From Pseudomonas sp. B28(2017) (GTDB lineage: Bacteria; Pseudomonadota; Gammaproteobacteria; Pseudomonadales; Pseudomonadaceae): a stretch of DNA of 64,000 nucleotides. Location of the stretch: assembly GCF_002113025.1 (NCBI RefSeq), contig NZ_NEJH01000015.1, forward strand, positions 1-64,000, read 5' to 3'. How positions within the stretch are numbered: position 1 is the first letter of the stretch; each line of letters opens with the position of its first letter. The notes beneath the pieces are model-generated. The model was not told where the DNA came from and did not search any database. It saw nothing but the letters and a program-made list of their open reading frames with translations. The translations under genes were made by a program, and so were the position numbers. This document shows, piece after piece, positions 1 through 11,800 of this stretch.

Positions 1-141
1 GAGGATCTGTTCCACGCAGGCCACGCTGGCTTCGATCTGGGCCGCAGCGCTGTGGTCGAGGGTCAGTTTCACCGGCTGCTGATAGACGTCACGCAGTTGA
101 GCGAGGCTCAGTTGGCCGGGGATCAGGTTTAGTGTGTGCAT
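1..141 (-). CDS. hutH: Histidine ammonia-lyase, N-terminal part (cut by window edge)
   Basis: Only the first 47 codons lie in the window. The peptide begins MHTLNLIPGQLSLAQLRDVY and continues to ASVACVEQIL, which matches the start of Pseudomonas HutH, the cytoplasmic enzyme that deaminates histidine to urocanate using an MIO cofactor. The catalytic Ala-Ser-Gly lies outside the window. The ATG at 141 has an AAGGA ribosome site about eight bases upstream, overlapping the stop of a hutU remnant. Family identification rests on N-terminal similarity alone, so confidence is good but not complete. Confidence 0.85.
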   Translation of the reverse strand, partial: MHTLNLIPGQLSLAQLRDVYQQPVKLTLDHSAAAQIEASVACVEQIL

Positions 142-153
142 TTTCAAGTTCCT

Positions 154-234
154 TTAACCGGGGGTAAGCATTGGCAGGTTCAAGCCCTGCTCTTTGGCAC
201 ATTTAATTGCAACTGGGTAACCGGCATCGACGTG
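154..234 (-). pseudogene. hutU: Remnant of urocanate hydratase (last ~27 codons)
   Basis: Reading the minus strand from 234 down gives HVDAGYPVAIKCAKEQGLNL followed by PMLTPG and TAA at 154-156. This is the typical HutU C-terminus. Upstream of it the frame hits TGA at 235-237 and the sequence no longer resembles hutU. The expected Met-Arg codons before HVDAGY look replaced by ATGA, as if two bases were lost. The remnant sits 12 bases ahead of hutH, in the same orientation hutU would have in a hut operon. It looks like the scar of a deletion or rearrangement that removed hutU from this place. Confidence 0.75.
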
Positions 235-400
235 TCATGAAACTTTGCAGGTTTACTGTCAGTCACGAAAAAGACGCTCAAGCGATCAATTCAAGCCAAC
301 CCAGGCAGTGGGCAAGCCAGCTTGTGCGCATCGTTGCGCGACAAGCGAATCAGTGGATGTCGCGAAGAGCCTCAAGGGACTCATACGCACACGCATTTAC

Positions 401-412
401 TTGTACATACAA
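401..412. promoter_or_regulatory. HutC-like operator
   Basis: TTGTACATACAA is a near-perfect palindrome of the TGTA-NN-TACA type bound by HutC, the GntR-family urocanate-responsive repressor. It lies 260 bases upstream of hutH on the side where the hut promoter should be, so it probably still controls hutH. The site is seen directly; the regulator is inferred from the family consensus. Confidence 0.5.
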
Positions 413-684
413 TCATATGCAATCAAGCGGCCAACTTGTTGGACAGGCATTCAAGAAAAATTCGGAAAGGGCTGCAGAGCACCAAAATCAAGGGCTCTGG
501 CGTTGGCGAAATTTTTCGAGGGGATTTTTTGAGGACGAGGTGATTGTTACCTGAGCGTGTTTTTACGCTACACCGGTGGGGGTTGGTAACACCGGGGCTC
601 ACTTCGTCAGGACTGCAGGTTGCTCGACTGAGCTGAGGATAACGGCCTGTCGAATGGCAATGACTCAAAACAAAAGGGCCTTGC
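413..684. other. Non-coding stretch upstream of hut
   Basis: I see no convincing gene. It holds a small stem (AGCGT...ACGCT, about 554-569) nested inside an outer inverted pair TGTTACC (545-551) and GGTAACA (585-591). The function of these is unknown. Short open frames here lack ribosome sites and recognisable sequence. Confidence 0.4.
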
Positions 685-712
685 GGTGCAGGTCCGGGTT
701 GAAACCTGCACC
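685..712 (-). terminator. Hairpin after the 773-1420 gene
   Basis: A perfect 9-bp stem (GGTGCAGGT / ACCTGCACC, 10-base loop) lies about 60 bases beyond the stop of the membrane-protein gene. On the minus strand a T-rich stretch (CCCTTTTGTTTT) follows after a few bases. It could be an imperfect rho-independent terminator. Confidence 0.4.
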
Positions 713-772
713 AGGAAGATCGCCATCTTTCAGGCTCTGTGCCAACCCGCAGGATTTACCCGCAGAACCGGC

Positions 773-1420
773 TTAGCATGCGCCTGCCACTGTTCGCTGA
801 GGCGCAACGTAGACATCCTGTTGTTTCGCGCGCTGAGTCAGCACCAGCATCGCCAGGAACCCGAGCGCAATCAGTACCGGATAAGCCATCAACAGTTCGG
901 AAAGGGAAAATTTCCAGGCCAAAGGGCGCCCGACACCCAGCATGGCGGCATACATCCAGGACACGGCCGATAACGAACCGCAGGCCAATGCCAGCATCCG
1001 CGCACTGAATCCGAGATTGAGCAAGGAGCCTGCCTTTTGCAGTGCCGGCAAAACCATGCGATGCAACAGGACGCCGTTGTAACTCAGCAAGGCGACAATA
1101 ATCACTTTGGCTTGAAGCTTGGGATTCATAAAGTATTCGACACCTTTATCCTGGTAATCAATACCGATGACAGCGATCCCCGTTACCCACAAAGCTATTA
1201 GTGCAATGACAACAGACTTTTGAAGGCTTTCCATGTGAGCATTATCATGTTCAGTGAATACTTTCCGTTTTAAAAGATCTCTAACCATCGCGACATCACT
1301 GGTCAACACCAGACCAATGGCTACACAACACGCCACTAAATGAACGTAAACAACACCCAGACGCAAAAACTCCAGGAATTCTTTATTTTCCAGCAGACTC
1401 ATAACTGTATTTATCGCCAC
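773..1420 (-). CDS. Unrecognised multi-pass membrane protein
   Basis: A 215-residue protein starting at a GTG with a GGAG ribosome site nine bases upstream. I do not recognise the family. Hydrophobic segments lie near residues 18-42 (GVVYVHLVACCVAIGLVL), 70-90, 105-125, 138-160 and 175-195, so it is an inner-membrane protein with about five passes. A charged loop (VRDLLKRKVFTEHDNAH) follows the first segment. It reads in the same direction as the giant peroxidase gene but is separated from it by another small gene and 700 bases, so a functional link is only a guess. Confidence 0.7.
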   Translation of the reverse strand: MAINTVMSLLENKEFLEFLRLGVVYVHLVACCVAIGLVLTSDVAMVRDLLKRKVFTEHDNAHMESLQKSVVIALIALWVTGIAVIGIDYQDKGVEYFMNPKLQAKVIIVALLSYNGVLLHRMVLPALQKAGSLLNLGFSARMLALACGSLSAVSWMYAAMLGVGRPLAWKFSLSELLMAYPVLIALGFLAMLVLTQRAKQQDVYVAPQRTVAGAC

Positions 1421-2120
1421 GGTAATTTCTCCACCTTATTCGACAGTACAGATCGACTACTTGACAGGATTCTTGAACATTAAAAATCCTGTGCGATCTT
1501 ACTTCTACAAGATAAGCCAAATCATCGACTCGGCACTGTTAACCTCATTGATTTGCCTGGCAAATCAATGACCGGCTTGTTTATTACCTCCCTGAGATCC
1601 AGATACCCCCCATTTGCACTCACTGCATTTTAGATTCGATTTCCATTTCTTTTTTTCAATTGCGGAAGCAGGCCATGGCTGCCGCGCTGAAAAATCAGAG
1701 GCCTCAGACGCCCCAATGTTCATTTTTCGAACAAGCCACCGACAAACGGTGCGTAGAGCAAGTGCACCTGAAGCGACAGTAACAAGCCAACTTTCCCGCT
1801 ATCCCCCGCGACAACTGGGCTGCTTGATTACATGCACTTCGACAACTGCACATCGGATCCACTAGTTGTTATACATCCCACAACTCGCGCAATAGCGAGC
1901 GACTCTCATCCAGTGCAAACACCCACTGCATACTCCACGGCAATCCGGCCACATTCTCAAGCCGGCAGCAACGCAGGATCGATTGAAACTATCCGAGTAT
2001 CAATCAAGTACATTAGCGATGTGGAAATTTGGTTTGCCGAGGCGAAACAAACTGCATTACGAGAATTCAGGTTAATACCGGAAACAACTCACGCTTGCAT
2101 GAGCTGGTTACGCAAGCTGC
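1421..2120. other. Long intergenic region, no clear gene
   Basis: About 700 bases, less GC-rich than the surroundings. Open frames on the plus strand (1614-1865, 1832-2149) have no good ribosome site, biased composition and no recognisable motif, so I do not call them. The only strong structure is the palindrome at 1546-1570. A candidate -35 (TTGACA, about 1461) reads toward plus but has no convincing -10. Confidence 0.5.
1546..1570. repeat. Perfect 12-bp inverted repeat
   Basis: CATTGATTTGCC, one T, then GGCAAATCAATG. The one-base centre argues for a protein-binding palindrome more than an RNA hairpin. It lies about 125 bases upstream of the start of the membrane-protein gene at 1420, so it may be an operator for it. 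Confidence 0.45.
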
Positions 2121-2696
2121 TCAAAATCCGAAGTAAACAAATGCCGTAGCTACAGCAATCCCCCACGCGGCCAACGCCATGAGCGTTGAATTGTACACAA
2201 ACCGGGAATCGCTCAATCGCTGCATGCCAGGCTTCGAAAAACCGTCCTGGTCATACCGGCAGTGCATGATTGCCCGGTAAGTATGCAGGAGGCCGAACAA
2301 TAGAAACAGGGTGATCAAGCCGAGGACAAGTCCATGCCTGATGGTCGGTTCAACCAATGGCGCAAGGCGGTCCTGTTTGCAGGCAACGCTATCGACTTGC
2401 GCAACGGTAATTCGCTGATAGTCCGTCGATGACCTCTTTTGGCCGACCTGGATTGCCGCTTGTTGCTCCAGATCCAGCGCCTGATACTTCCAGAGCGTTG
2501 ACGATCCTTTTCGGCAGAAGGTAAATGCAGCAGGACTTGAGACGGCGATAACAAAAGCGTCATTGATGTCCAGTTTTTCCAGCGTTTGCGTGGCTGACCT
2601 GGTGAAGCCCAGGTCGAAGACCGAAGTAACCCCGGTAGCAGAAGCCGCAACCGCAACCAACAGACTGCTCAAGAGGCAGATGGCTGAAATGTTCAA
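2121..2696 (-). CDS. Unrecognised membrane protein downstream of the first peroxidase
   Basis: The open frame extends upstream through the peroxidase terminator, but the likely start is the TTG at 2696, preceded by AAAAGGA with suitable spacing. This gives 191 residues beginning MNISAICLLSSLLVAVAASA. Three hydrophobic segments are seen: the N-terminal one, HGLVLGLITLFLLFGLLHTY, and the C-terminal TLMALAAWGIAVATAFVYFG. A central part of about 100 residues lies between the first two and contains two Cys (FCRKGS, VACKQDR). No known family is evident. It follows the peroxidase gene in the same direction but after a terminator hairpin. The start choice is moderately uncertain. Confidence 0.6.
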   Translation of the reverse strand: MNISAICLLSSLLVAVAASATGVTSVFDLGFTRSATQTLEKLDINDAFVIAVSSPAAFTFCRKGSSTLWKYQALDLEQQAAIQVGQKRSSTDYQRITVAQVDSVACKQDRLAPLVEPTIRHGLVLGLITLFLLFGLLHTYRAIMHCRYDQDGFSKPGMQRLSDSRFVYNSTLMALAAWGIAVATAFVYFGF

Positions 2697-2810
2697 GGCC
2701 GGGTTTCCTTTTTTCCATTGTTTCTTTAGCTTTCGCAGTTCGGCTCCAACCTGCTTTGACGAGTTCCAGTACGCTGCTGGCACCCCGGTACCTGACGGGC
2801 AATCGAATGG

Positions 2811-2842
2811 AAGGAGAAAGGGAGGGCATCCATTGCCCTCCC
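2811..2842 (-). terminator. Terminator after first peroxidase gene
   Basis: On the minus strand GGGAGGGCA, a five-base loop, TGCCCTCCC, then CTTTCTCCTT, 46 bases beyond the peroxidase stop. The same hairpin occurs after the second peroxidase gene at 14859-14888, so it belongs to the duplicated unit. Confidence 0.7.
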
Positions 2843-2887
2843 CTCCCTCTACTGTCCCGCCCTCCTGCGACGGTACTGACCAGGACC

Positions 2888-5800
2888 TCAAGTAGCCAGA
2901 ATGAAGTCCGTCTGATCAACGGCCGCACTGCTGACACCAACAAGACGGATGGAGTCCGCCCCGAACCCGACCACCGTGTCCGCCCCGTCCGCCGTTATGC
3001 TCACGTTGGCAGCGAACGTCGCGCTGGTGATCCCCAGCCCCGTGACATTGAGCAAGTCCTGCTCTGCGGCCAGACTGGCGCCGAAGTTCAAGATCGTATC
3101 GTTGCCGAATCCCGCGGCAGCAAACACGAAAGTATCGTTGCCGAAGCCGCCACTCATCACGTCGTTACCGCCACCGCCGATGAGCACGTCGTTACCCGCA
3201 CCACCCACGATATTATTGCCGAGCGCGTTGCCGGTGCCCGCGAAGTTGCCGCTACCGCCGAAAAACAGATTTTCGACGTTGGCACCCAGGGTGTAGCTCG
3301 CGAGCGAGGTCCAGACCGTGTCGTTGCCGCCACCGGCGTTCTCGCCTACCACGTCCCCAAGGTCGGTGACTTCGTAGACATCGTTGCCAGCACCGCCGAC
3401 CATCGTGTCGGCACCTGCGCCACCGATGAGGACGTCGTTACCCGCACCGCCCACGAGCGTGTTGTCGAGCACGTTGCCGGAGCCCGAAAAGTTGCCGCTG
3501 CCGCCGAAAAACATATTCTCGACGTTGGCACCCAGGCTGTAGTTCGCGAGCGAGGTCCAGACCGTGTCGATGCCGGCACCGGCGAGCTCGATCACCACGT
3601 CCCCAGCGTCGGTGGCTTCGTAGATATCGCTGCCATCACCGCCGACCATCGTGTCGGCACCTCCGGCACCGATGATGACGTCGTTACCCGCACCGCCCGC
3701 GATCGTATTGCCGAGCACGTTACCGGTGCCCGCGAAGTTGCCGCTGCCGCCGAAAAACAGATTCTCGACGTTGGCACCCAGGGTGTAGCTTGCGAGCGAG
3801 GTCCAGACTGTGTCGTTGCCGGCACCGGCGAGCTCGATCACCACGTCTCCAGCTTCGGTGACTTCGTAGATATCGCTGCCACCGCCGCCGACCATCGTGT
3901 CGGCACCTCCGGCACCGATGAGGATGTCGTTACCCGCACCACCCAGGATATTATTGCCGAGCACGTTACCGGTACCCGCGAAGTTGCCGCTGCCGCCGAA
4001 ATACAGATTCTCGACGTTGGCACTCAGGGTATAGCTCGCGAGCGAGGTCCAGACCTCGTCGCTGCCGGCACCGGCGAGCTCGGTCACTACGTCCCCAACA
4101 TCGGTGACTTCGTAGACATCGTTGCCATCACCGCCGGCCATCGTGTCGGCACCGCCACCGCCGATGAGCACGTCATTGTCTGCGTCACCATTGAGGAGGT
4201 CGTTGCCGCCCAAGCCGCTCAGGATGTCATTGCCAGCACCTCCGCTGGCAATGTCGTCGCCTGACGTGCCGGTCCATATGTCGACACCGGCAGTACCGAC
4301 AAACACATCACCGGCGGCCACCGGGGCCGTAGCGTCGGACGCAATGCTTTCGGCCGTACCGAAGTCATCCACGTAACTGACCACCACGCGCACCTGATCG
4401 CCGACCTGAGCCAGGCCAAGCGTGAACGTGCTGGCGGTGGCTCCGACGATGTCGACGAAGGTGACCCCGTTGGTCTCCTGCCACTGGAATGTGAACTGCG
4501 GATTGCTGAGGCCATCGACGTCGATGATGGTCGACGTGTCGGCGGTCAACACCTGGTCCGGAAACGCAACCCCGAGAATGGTCGGCCCTGCAGTCGGTGC
4601 GTTGTTCCCCGACGAGTCGACGATCTCCAGCGTACCCCTGGCATCCTGATACACCGCCCGAACGCGAATGTTCAGACCGGCGACATCATCCGCCACCCGA
4701 TAGGTGGCGCCGGTCGCCCGCGACACCTCGCCGGCGGCGAAAAAGGTGATGTCTTCAAAAACACCTGAGCCCGCAGCCCTTTCGACCTGCCAGTAGTAAG
4801 CCACGGGACCGGTAACCGCGCCGGTCGGATTGGCCGCACTCACGTTGTCCGTGTCGCGGACCGACTGATCGCTGACGCGCAACAGTTGGCCGGCGACAGA
4901 CGCGTCGGTACGCGCACCGGTGGTAGCATCGAGGATTGCCAGACGCCCCACAGGACCGCTGTTCAAGGCGGTACCAACTCCGGACGGCCGCGCTTGGTCA
5001 GCGAACTGCAGACGCTCGATACCCGTCAGGCGATCGACCCCATCACGCCCGGCCACCAGGTCGGTCACGATGACGGTGTTGCCATCGACTGCGACGCTGT
5101 ACTCCGAAAAATTACCGGAGAACACCGCAGTGTCGAAGTTGTCAGTGCCGGTCAGAATCTCCCGCACGATGACCAACTGGCCCGGGTTGTAAGTACCGTT
5201 GAGCATTGCCTGGACCATTGGCTCCATGCTGTCGAACGTGGCGATTTCCGCGCCGGTGCCATCAGCGTTTTCCCGTACGCTGATGCGTACGTTCAGCCAC
5301 TTGTCACCATCGATGATGTCGTTACCACCGCGGCCTTCGATGAGGTCGCTGCCGCTGCCACCGAGGATGATGTTGCCGCCGTCGAAGAACGTCGCTCCGA
5401 CTGGCAGCAGACCCGCCAGGCCGTCGATCAGGCTGATGTTGGTCAGCACACTGCCGGTTGCACCGGCGGTAGGCAGCGATGTCGCATCTTCGTTGTCACC
5501 GCGCAGGAAGTCACCGTGTGACGAACCCGACAGACCTTCCATGATGTCGAAACGCACCAGTGCCGAAGCCCCCGAACCCGGCTGCACGGGCACATCGAAG
5601 AAGCGGTCGCTGTAATCGATGGTCACGCCCTGGGCGAGATCCTTGAAGGTCGCCCAGTCATAGCCGGAGCCGCCGATATAGCGGTCACCGAAGCCGAGAC
5701 TGCCGACCATGATGTCGTCACCGCCTTCGCCGTTGAACTTATCGTTCTCGTTACCGCCGACGAATACATCGTTGCCGATCACCGGATCGTTGCCGAGCGG

Positions 5801-8800
5801 ATCGAAGTTGTCGCCAGGCGCACCGTCCGAGGTGCCCTTCTCGATCCAGTCGTCGCCTTCGTTACCCATGTCCTGTTCGTTGGCTTTGCTGCCCAGGATG
5901 AAGTCGTTGCCCTGGCCACCAATAGCCTCGGAGGCGTCCTCACCGGTCACGATGAAGTCGTTGCCGAATCCGCCAATGATCAGGTTGATGCCGTTGCCTC
6001 CGTGCAGCACGTCGTTGCCGTCGCCACCCTGGATGTTGTCGTCGCCACCGGTGTCGGTGATGATGTCGTCGCCGGCACCACCACGCAGCTGATCGTTGCC
6101 GTTACCGCCGTCGATGCGATCGTTGCCGCCATCACCCCAGACCGTGTCATCGCCATCGCTGGAGATGAGAATGTCTGCACCGTCAGTGCCACCGAGCACG
6201 ATGTGCTCTTCACCACTGTACCGGATGTAGTTGGTGTCCAGCCCCACGGTCAGCGGGTTGTCGCGGAACACCACCTGCGCGAGGTTCGGACCAAGCGGAT
6301 CGGCCGCGAGCAGGCCTTCGTTGAACTGCTTGCCCGGGTCCACTTCCAGGTAGAACGTCGGATCCGAGAACACCAGGCCCGGCAAGTGCGTGGCCGAGGT
6401 GTTGGCCATGATCAGCTTGGCGAACGAGTTGCTTTCAAGTTCGGCATTCATCGACAGGCCAGAGGTACGCTCCAGGTAGTAGAAGCGGTCGCCGTCCTGT
6501 AGTTTCTCCAGCTGGTTCTCGAACACGAAGTTGAAGGTCGAGCCGAGCATGCCGCCAAACGGAGTTTTCTGTTCGGCCAGGCCGCCGATCCACAGGTCGA
6601 TGGCATCGACACCCGTGACCGTCACGTTCTTCAGGTCATCGGCAGTACCCAGTACCCCATCGCGACCGGCCAGCGTTACGTTGGCAAAGGCACCGGTGCT
6701 GTTGAGGAAGTCCAGGCGGTCAGCCGGGGCACCCGCACCACCCAAGACCAGCGCCAGGGCTGCAGCGCGTTTGTCTGCCAGTGTGGTCGCCGCCGTGATC
6801 GTGTCATGCGTGCCATAGGCCGCGATGAAGTTGATCAACGACTCCGGATGTTTGAGGTGCTGCACCAGGTCGACCCAGCTGTTGTACGGCTTGAGTTGGG
6901 TATCACCGGTCTGGCTGTAGATGTCGCGGCGGATCGCGTTGAGTGAGGGAATCCCCACGTCGCGGCCACGGGCAATGTTGATCGCCGGCAGGTCGAGCGG
7001 CAGACCGAGCAGGTTATTGCGCAGCGCCTCGGTGACGAACTCGTCGATCTCGTTACCGGTTTGCCGGGTTACCCCACGCACGATCGCGCTGGTCGCATCC
7101 TCGGGTGAAACGCCACTGGCGGCGTACGCCAACGGGTTGAGGAACGCCGCGATCAAGCCCAGTTGCTGATCGGGATTGGCGCTGGCCGGATCGCCCACTA
7201 CGTTGAAATCGATATCGTAGCGATCGACGGTCTCGGTCAACATCGAGTGACCAAACCGGTACACGGTGTGGGCGAACTCGGCGACGATCGAGGGATCGAG
7301 GTCAACGTCGTAGACCTGGGTCGGTGCGAAGAACAGGTCGACGTTGGGCTGGATGGTCCGCGCAAATTCCTCGAACACCAGGTGCTGATACTGCATCTCG
7401 GTGCCGAACTTGGCAGCCTGGAACAAGCGCTCGCCATTCCACACCAGCGCATCGAACTCAGCCTGGGTGGTTGGCAACGCAGCCACCGGATTGAGCAGCC
7501 ACTCGTTGAGGAAGGCCACGTCACCCGAATCGAGCACGGTGTCCTTGGTTTGCTGGACCAGGCGGTTGTGCTCGGAGTGGAAGATCGCATGCACCGCGGT
7601 CAGGCCGATGTTCTCGTTGACCCGGCCGTCGCCGGCGATGTAGTGAGCATCGAGCAGTTCGTTGTCATAGGTCAGGTTGTTGCCGCCCGGGCCAACAGGC
7701 TGCGCATTGCCGATATCGGTGTCGGCATCCGCCTGTAGAACCCCACCTACAGAAACCGGCACGGCGTTGTGGGCGATGTCGTTGAGGAAGGCATGGCCGG
7801 TGCGCACCGCGTTCACGAGGTTGACCGGGTTGGCCGGATCGCCTTCGACAAGCGTAGTGACGTCATCGGCGGTGCCGGCAATGCCATCCGCTCCGTTGTT
7901 GACCCGAATGACAACCTGCGGGAAGCCGTTCGCCCCCTTGATGAAGTTGCCATAGGCATCAGTCGCCAGCAGTGGGCCGCTGTCGATATCGGCGTCAGTC
8001 AGATTGATGCCAAGAATGTCACGGGCCTGCGCCTTGACCACCTTCCAGGTTGCCATGCCACCGATTTCAAGGTCGTCAGCGGTGCCAAACGTACCATCCG
8101 CCCCCAAGTCACGGTTAGTGATCAACCTGCCGGTGGCGACCGGTTCGCCCGCTGCGTTGAGTTCATAACCGCGCAGGAACACCTGGTGCGACGGATGCGA
8201 GCTATAGGTCTGGTTCTGGTCCACGAACGGCGTGGTGGTATTGGTGTGCTCATGGATGTCGTCGGCCGTGCCGAGAACACCATCCGGCCCTGGCAGGTTG
8301 GTCGCGCGGGTCAGCACCATGAAGTTGGTCGGGCTGCCTGGCACAAACAGCGGATCATCCGGTTGCAGCGGGATGAAGACGGTGCCCGAACCACCTTTGG
8401 TGACCAGGTCCAGACCATGATCGAAGAACTGCCCGAAGAAGGTCATCCAGGCGTTGAACGGCGCGGACAATCCCGCGTCCGCCGTGGTGTTCTCGAAAAA
8501 GTACACATCATGATCATCGGCAGTACCGAACTGACCATCCAGGCCGGGGCTGGCGACAATATGTACGCCATCCTTGAGCACATCGTCGTTACCCACCGCG
8601 CCAAAGTTGAGCACACCGTCCAGGCCCGGGTCGAAAGCCGTGGCATAGGCCGCCGGGTTGTTCGCCGTCTGATCGACGATCAGGTTACTGATGGTGCGCG
8701 GCTGCGAGTCAATCACAAGGCCGCTGGTCTGCGTATACGACGTTCCCCCTTCCGCCGGATTGAAGACCGGATCGGTCAGGCGCGGGAAGACGTTATCGGC

Positions 8801-11800
8801 GGCACCAAACTCGGTGTGATTGTTGCCGTTGAGGTTCATCAGGTTGTTGTTTGAGCCATCGACCGCACGCAAGCCCAGCGGCGAACGGATATTCGGGATC
8901 AGCGAGAGGATGCTCTGACCGGACGCTTCCGCCTCGGCAATCTTGATCTGGTCAAGGATGAAGTTGAGGTCGGAGCGGACCATGTGAAGGCCCGGGCCAC
9001 CCGCGGTGGCATCGACTACAGGTACCGCCGCCGTTGGCGTGACCGGTGCACCGGGGGCTACGGCAGTCGTTGGCGTGGAGAACAGGATCTCCGTGGTACC
9101 GTGACCGTCCTGATAGATCGCCTTGACCCGCAACGACAACCCGGCGAGGTCAGGAGAGACCTTGAACGCGGTACCGTCGGCGCTTTGGAACGCCAGGTCG
9201 CCAGCCGGCAACAGGATGATGTCCTCGAATACGCCACTGCCTGGAGTGGCCTCGAACTGCCAGATGTAGGACACCGAGGAGTTGGTGATAAACCCCTGCG
9301 GATTACCTGGCGCGACGTTGTTGGCATCGCGCACCCCGGCCACGCTGACAGTCAGTGTGTCGCCCACCGTAATCGCCCCGCCGTTTCCATCCGAAAGGGT
9401 AGGACGGCCAACTGGTTGAGCATTCTGCCCTGGCACCAGCACTTGCTGGGTATCGGCGAATTGCAGGCGTTCGATATGCAGCAGGGTATCGGTGCCGTCG
9501 CGACCCGCTACGCTATCCGTCACCGTATAGACATCGTCCGCCAGATCGGCCGTGCCGCGGTCATCAACGGTAACCGTGTACTCGGACGCAATCCCGGAGT
9601 AGATGGCGGTGTCGAAGGCCGCCCCGCCCGTCGAGGTGCCGGGCATGATTTCCCGCACGGCCTTGAGTTGACCGGGGTTATAGGTGCGGTCCAGCATGAA
9701 CGGGATCATGTCGACCATGCTGTCGAAGCTGGCGATTTCGGGACCGGTATGGTTGACATCACCAGCGGCATAAACGGCAATTCTGACGTTGATCCATTTG
9801 TCGCCGTCGATCAGATCATCACCGCCGCGGCCTTCGATCAGGTCACTGCCATTGCCGCCGAGGATGATGTTGCCCGTGGCAAAACCGGTGGTCGGCAATC
9901 CGGCATCGGCCAGGAACTGAGCCAGTCCGCGGATCAACGCGACATTGGTCAGCGCACTGCCCGTAGTACCACCGTGGTTGATGATAGTGACCGCGTCAAC
10001 ATCATCGCCTTTGAGCACGTCGCCGAAACTCGAGCCGGACAAGCCCTCGACCTCGGCAAAACGGTCAAGGATCGAGGCCGGCGAGGCGCCGACCGGATTG
10101 AACACCCCGGCATTCTGGTTTGGTGCATTGCCATGTGGTTGTGCCAGCGCGGCCAGACTCAGGTCAACGGTCACGCCAACCTTGTCATTCTTGTAGGTCA
10201 CCCAGTCGAAGCCGGACATGCCGTCCATCTTGTCCTGGGCATCGCTGCCGACAAAGATGTCGTCGCCACCCTCGCCGATCATTTCGTCGAAGCCGCCACC
10301 ACCGACAAAGATGTCGTTGCCGATCACATCGTCATTGAGCAGCGGCGAGAAGTTATCGCCTGGCGCACCGTCCTGGGTGCCCTTCTCGATCCAGTCATCA
10401 CCTTCGTTGCCGGTAGGTGGCAGGTTGGTCTTGGCACCGAGGATGAAGTCGTCACCCTGGCCGCCGAAGGTGGTGCTGATGTCTTCGGTGGTGATGATGA
10501 AGTCCTGGCCGTCGCCACCCAGGATCAGGTTGCCTGCGGCAAGCATGCTGCCGACCACGATCACATCGTTACCGGCATTACCTTCCAGACGGTTGTCGCC
10601 GAACGAGTCGCTGATGATGTCATCGCCCGCGCCACCCAGTACCGCATCGTTCCCGGCACCGCCTTCGAGGACGTCATCGCCGGCGTCGCCGTAAAGGGTG
10701 TCATCGCCTTCACCGGAAATGATGATGTCATTGCCGGCGGTGCCTCCCATGACGATATGGTCTTCACCGGTGTACTGCAGATAATTGGTGTCCGGACCGA
10801 CAGTGTCGGGGTTGTCGCGAATCACCAGCGGCACGACTTCCACGCCGTTGATCATGATGCCGCCTGTCGGATCGGCGCGGCCATCCACGCCAAGGCCAGT
10901 GAACTGACTGGCCTGGTTCACTTCAAGGGTGAACGTTGGCGTCAGGAACACGGTGTTCGACAAGTGGGTGACATCGGTGTTGAGCATGATCAGCTTGGCA
11001 AAGGAGTTGTTCTCAAGCTCAGTGCCGAAGTTCAGGCCCGCGGTACGCGACAGGTAGTAGAAGCGGTCGCCATTCTGCAACGCCTCCATCTGGGTTTCAA
11101 ACACGAAATTGAACGTCGAGCCGAGCATGCCGCCGAACGGCATTTTTTCCTCGGCCAGGCCACCGACCCAGAAGTCGATGTCGTCAACGCCCGTGACCGT
11201 CACGCCCGTCTGGTCATCTGCAGTACCCAGTACCCCGTCCTTGCCGGCTGTCGTTACGTTGGCATAGATACCGGTGCTGTTGAGGAAGTCCAGGCGGTCA
11301 GCCGGCGAACCCGCACCACCCAATACCAGCGCCAGGGCTGCAGCGCGCTTGTCTGCCAGCGTGGTCGCCGACGTGATCGAGGTATGCGTGCCAAAGGCCG
11401 CGATGAAGTTGACCAGCGACTCGGGGTGCTTGAGGCTGTCCGCCAGGTCAGCCCAACTGATATAGGGCTTGAGTTGGCTGTCGCCGGTCATTGCGTAGAA
11501 CTCACGGCGCGCCTCATTCAAGGTGGGGATGCCCGTGTCGCGACCACGCGCCAGGTTCAGGCTCGGCAAATCGAGCGGCAGACCGAGCAGGTTGTTGCGC
11601 AACGCTTCAGTGACGAACTCATCGATCTCGTTGCCGACCTGGCGGGTCACACCGCGAACGATCGCCCCTGCCGCCTGGTCCGCAGTCACCCCGCTGCCGG
11701 CGAACGCCAGCGGATTGAGGAAGGCCGCGATCAGGCCCAGTTGCGAGTCCGGGTTGGCCGGGTTGGTGAGGAGCGGATTGAACGCAGGATCGAAGCGATC

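Noticed and set aside
1614..2149. Two plus-strand open frames in the gap after the first membrane gene
   Set aside because: No ribosome site, no recognisable motif, and codon use unlike neighbours.
3190..4180. Direct repeats as a CRISPR-like array
   Set aside because: The units are in frame, ~245 bases long, and encode RTX beta-roll protein; there are no short repeat-spacer units or cas genes.
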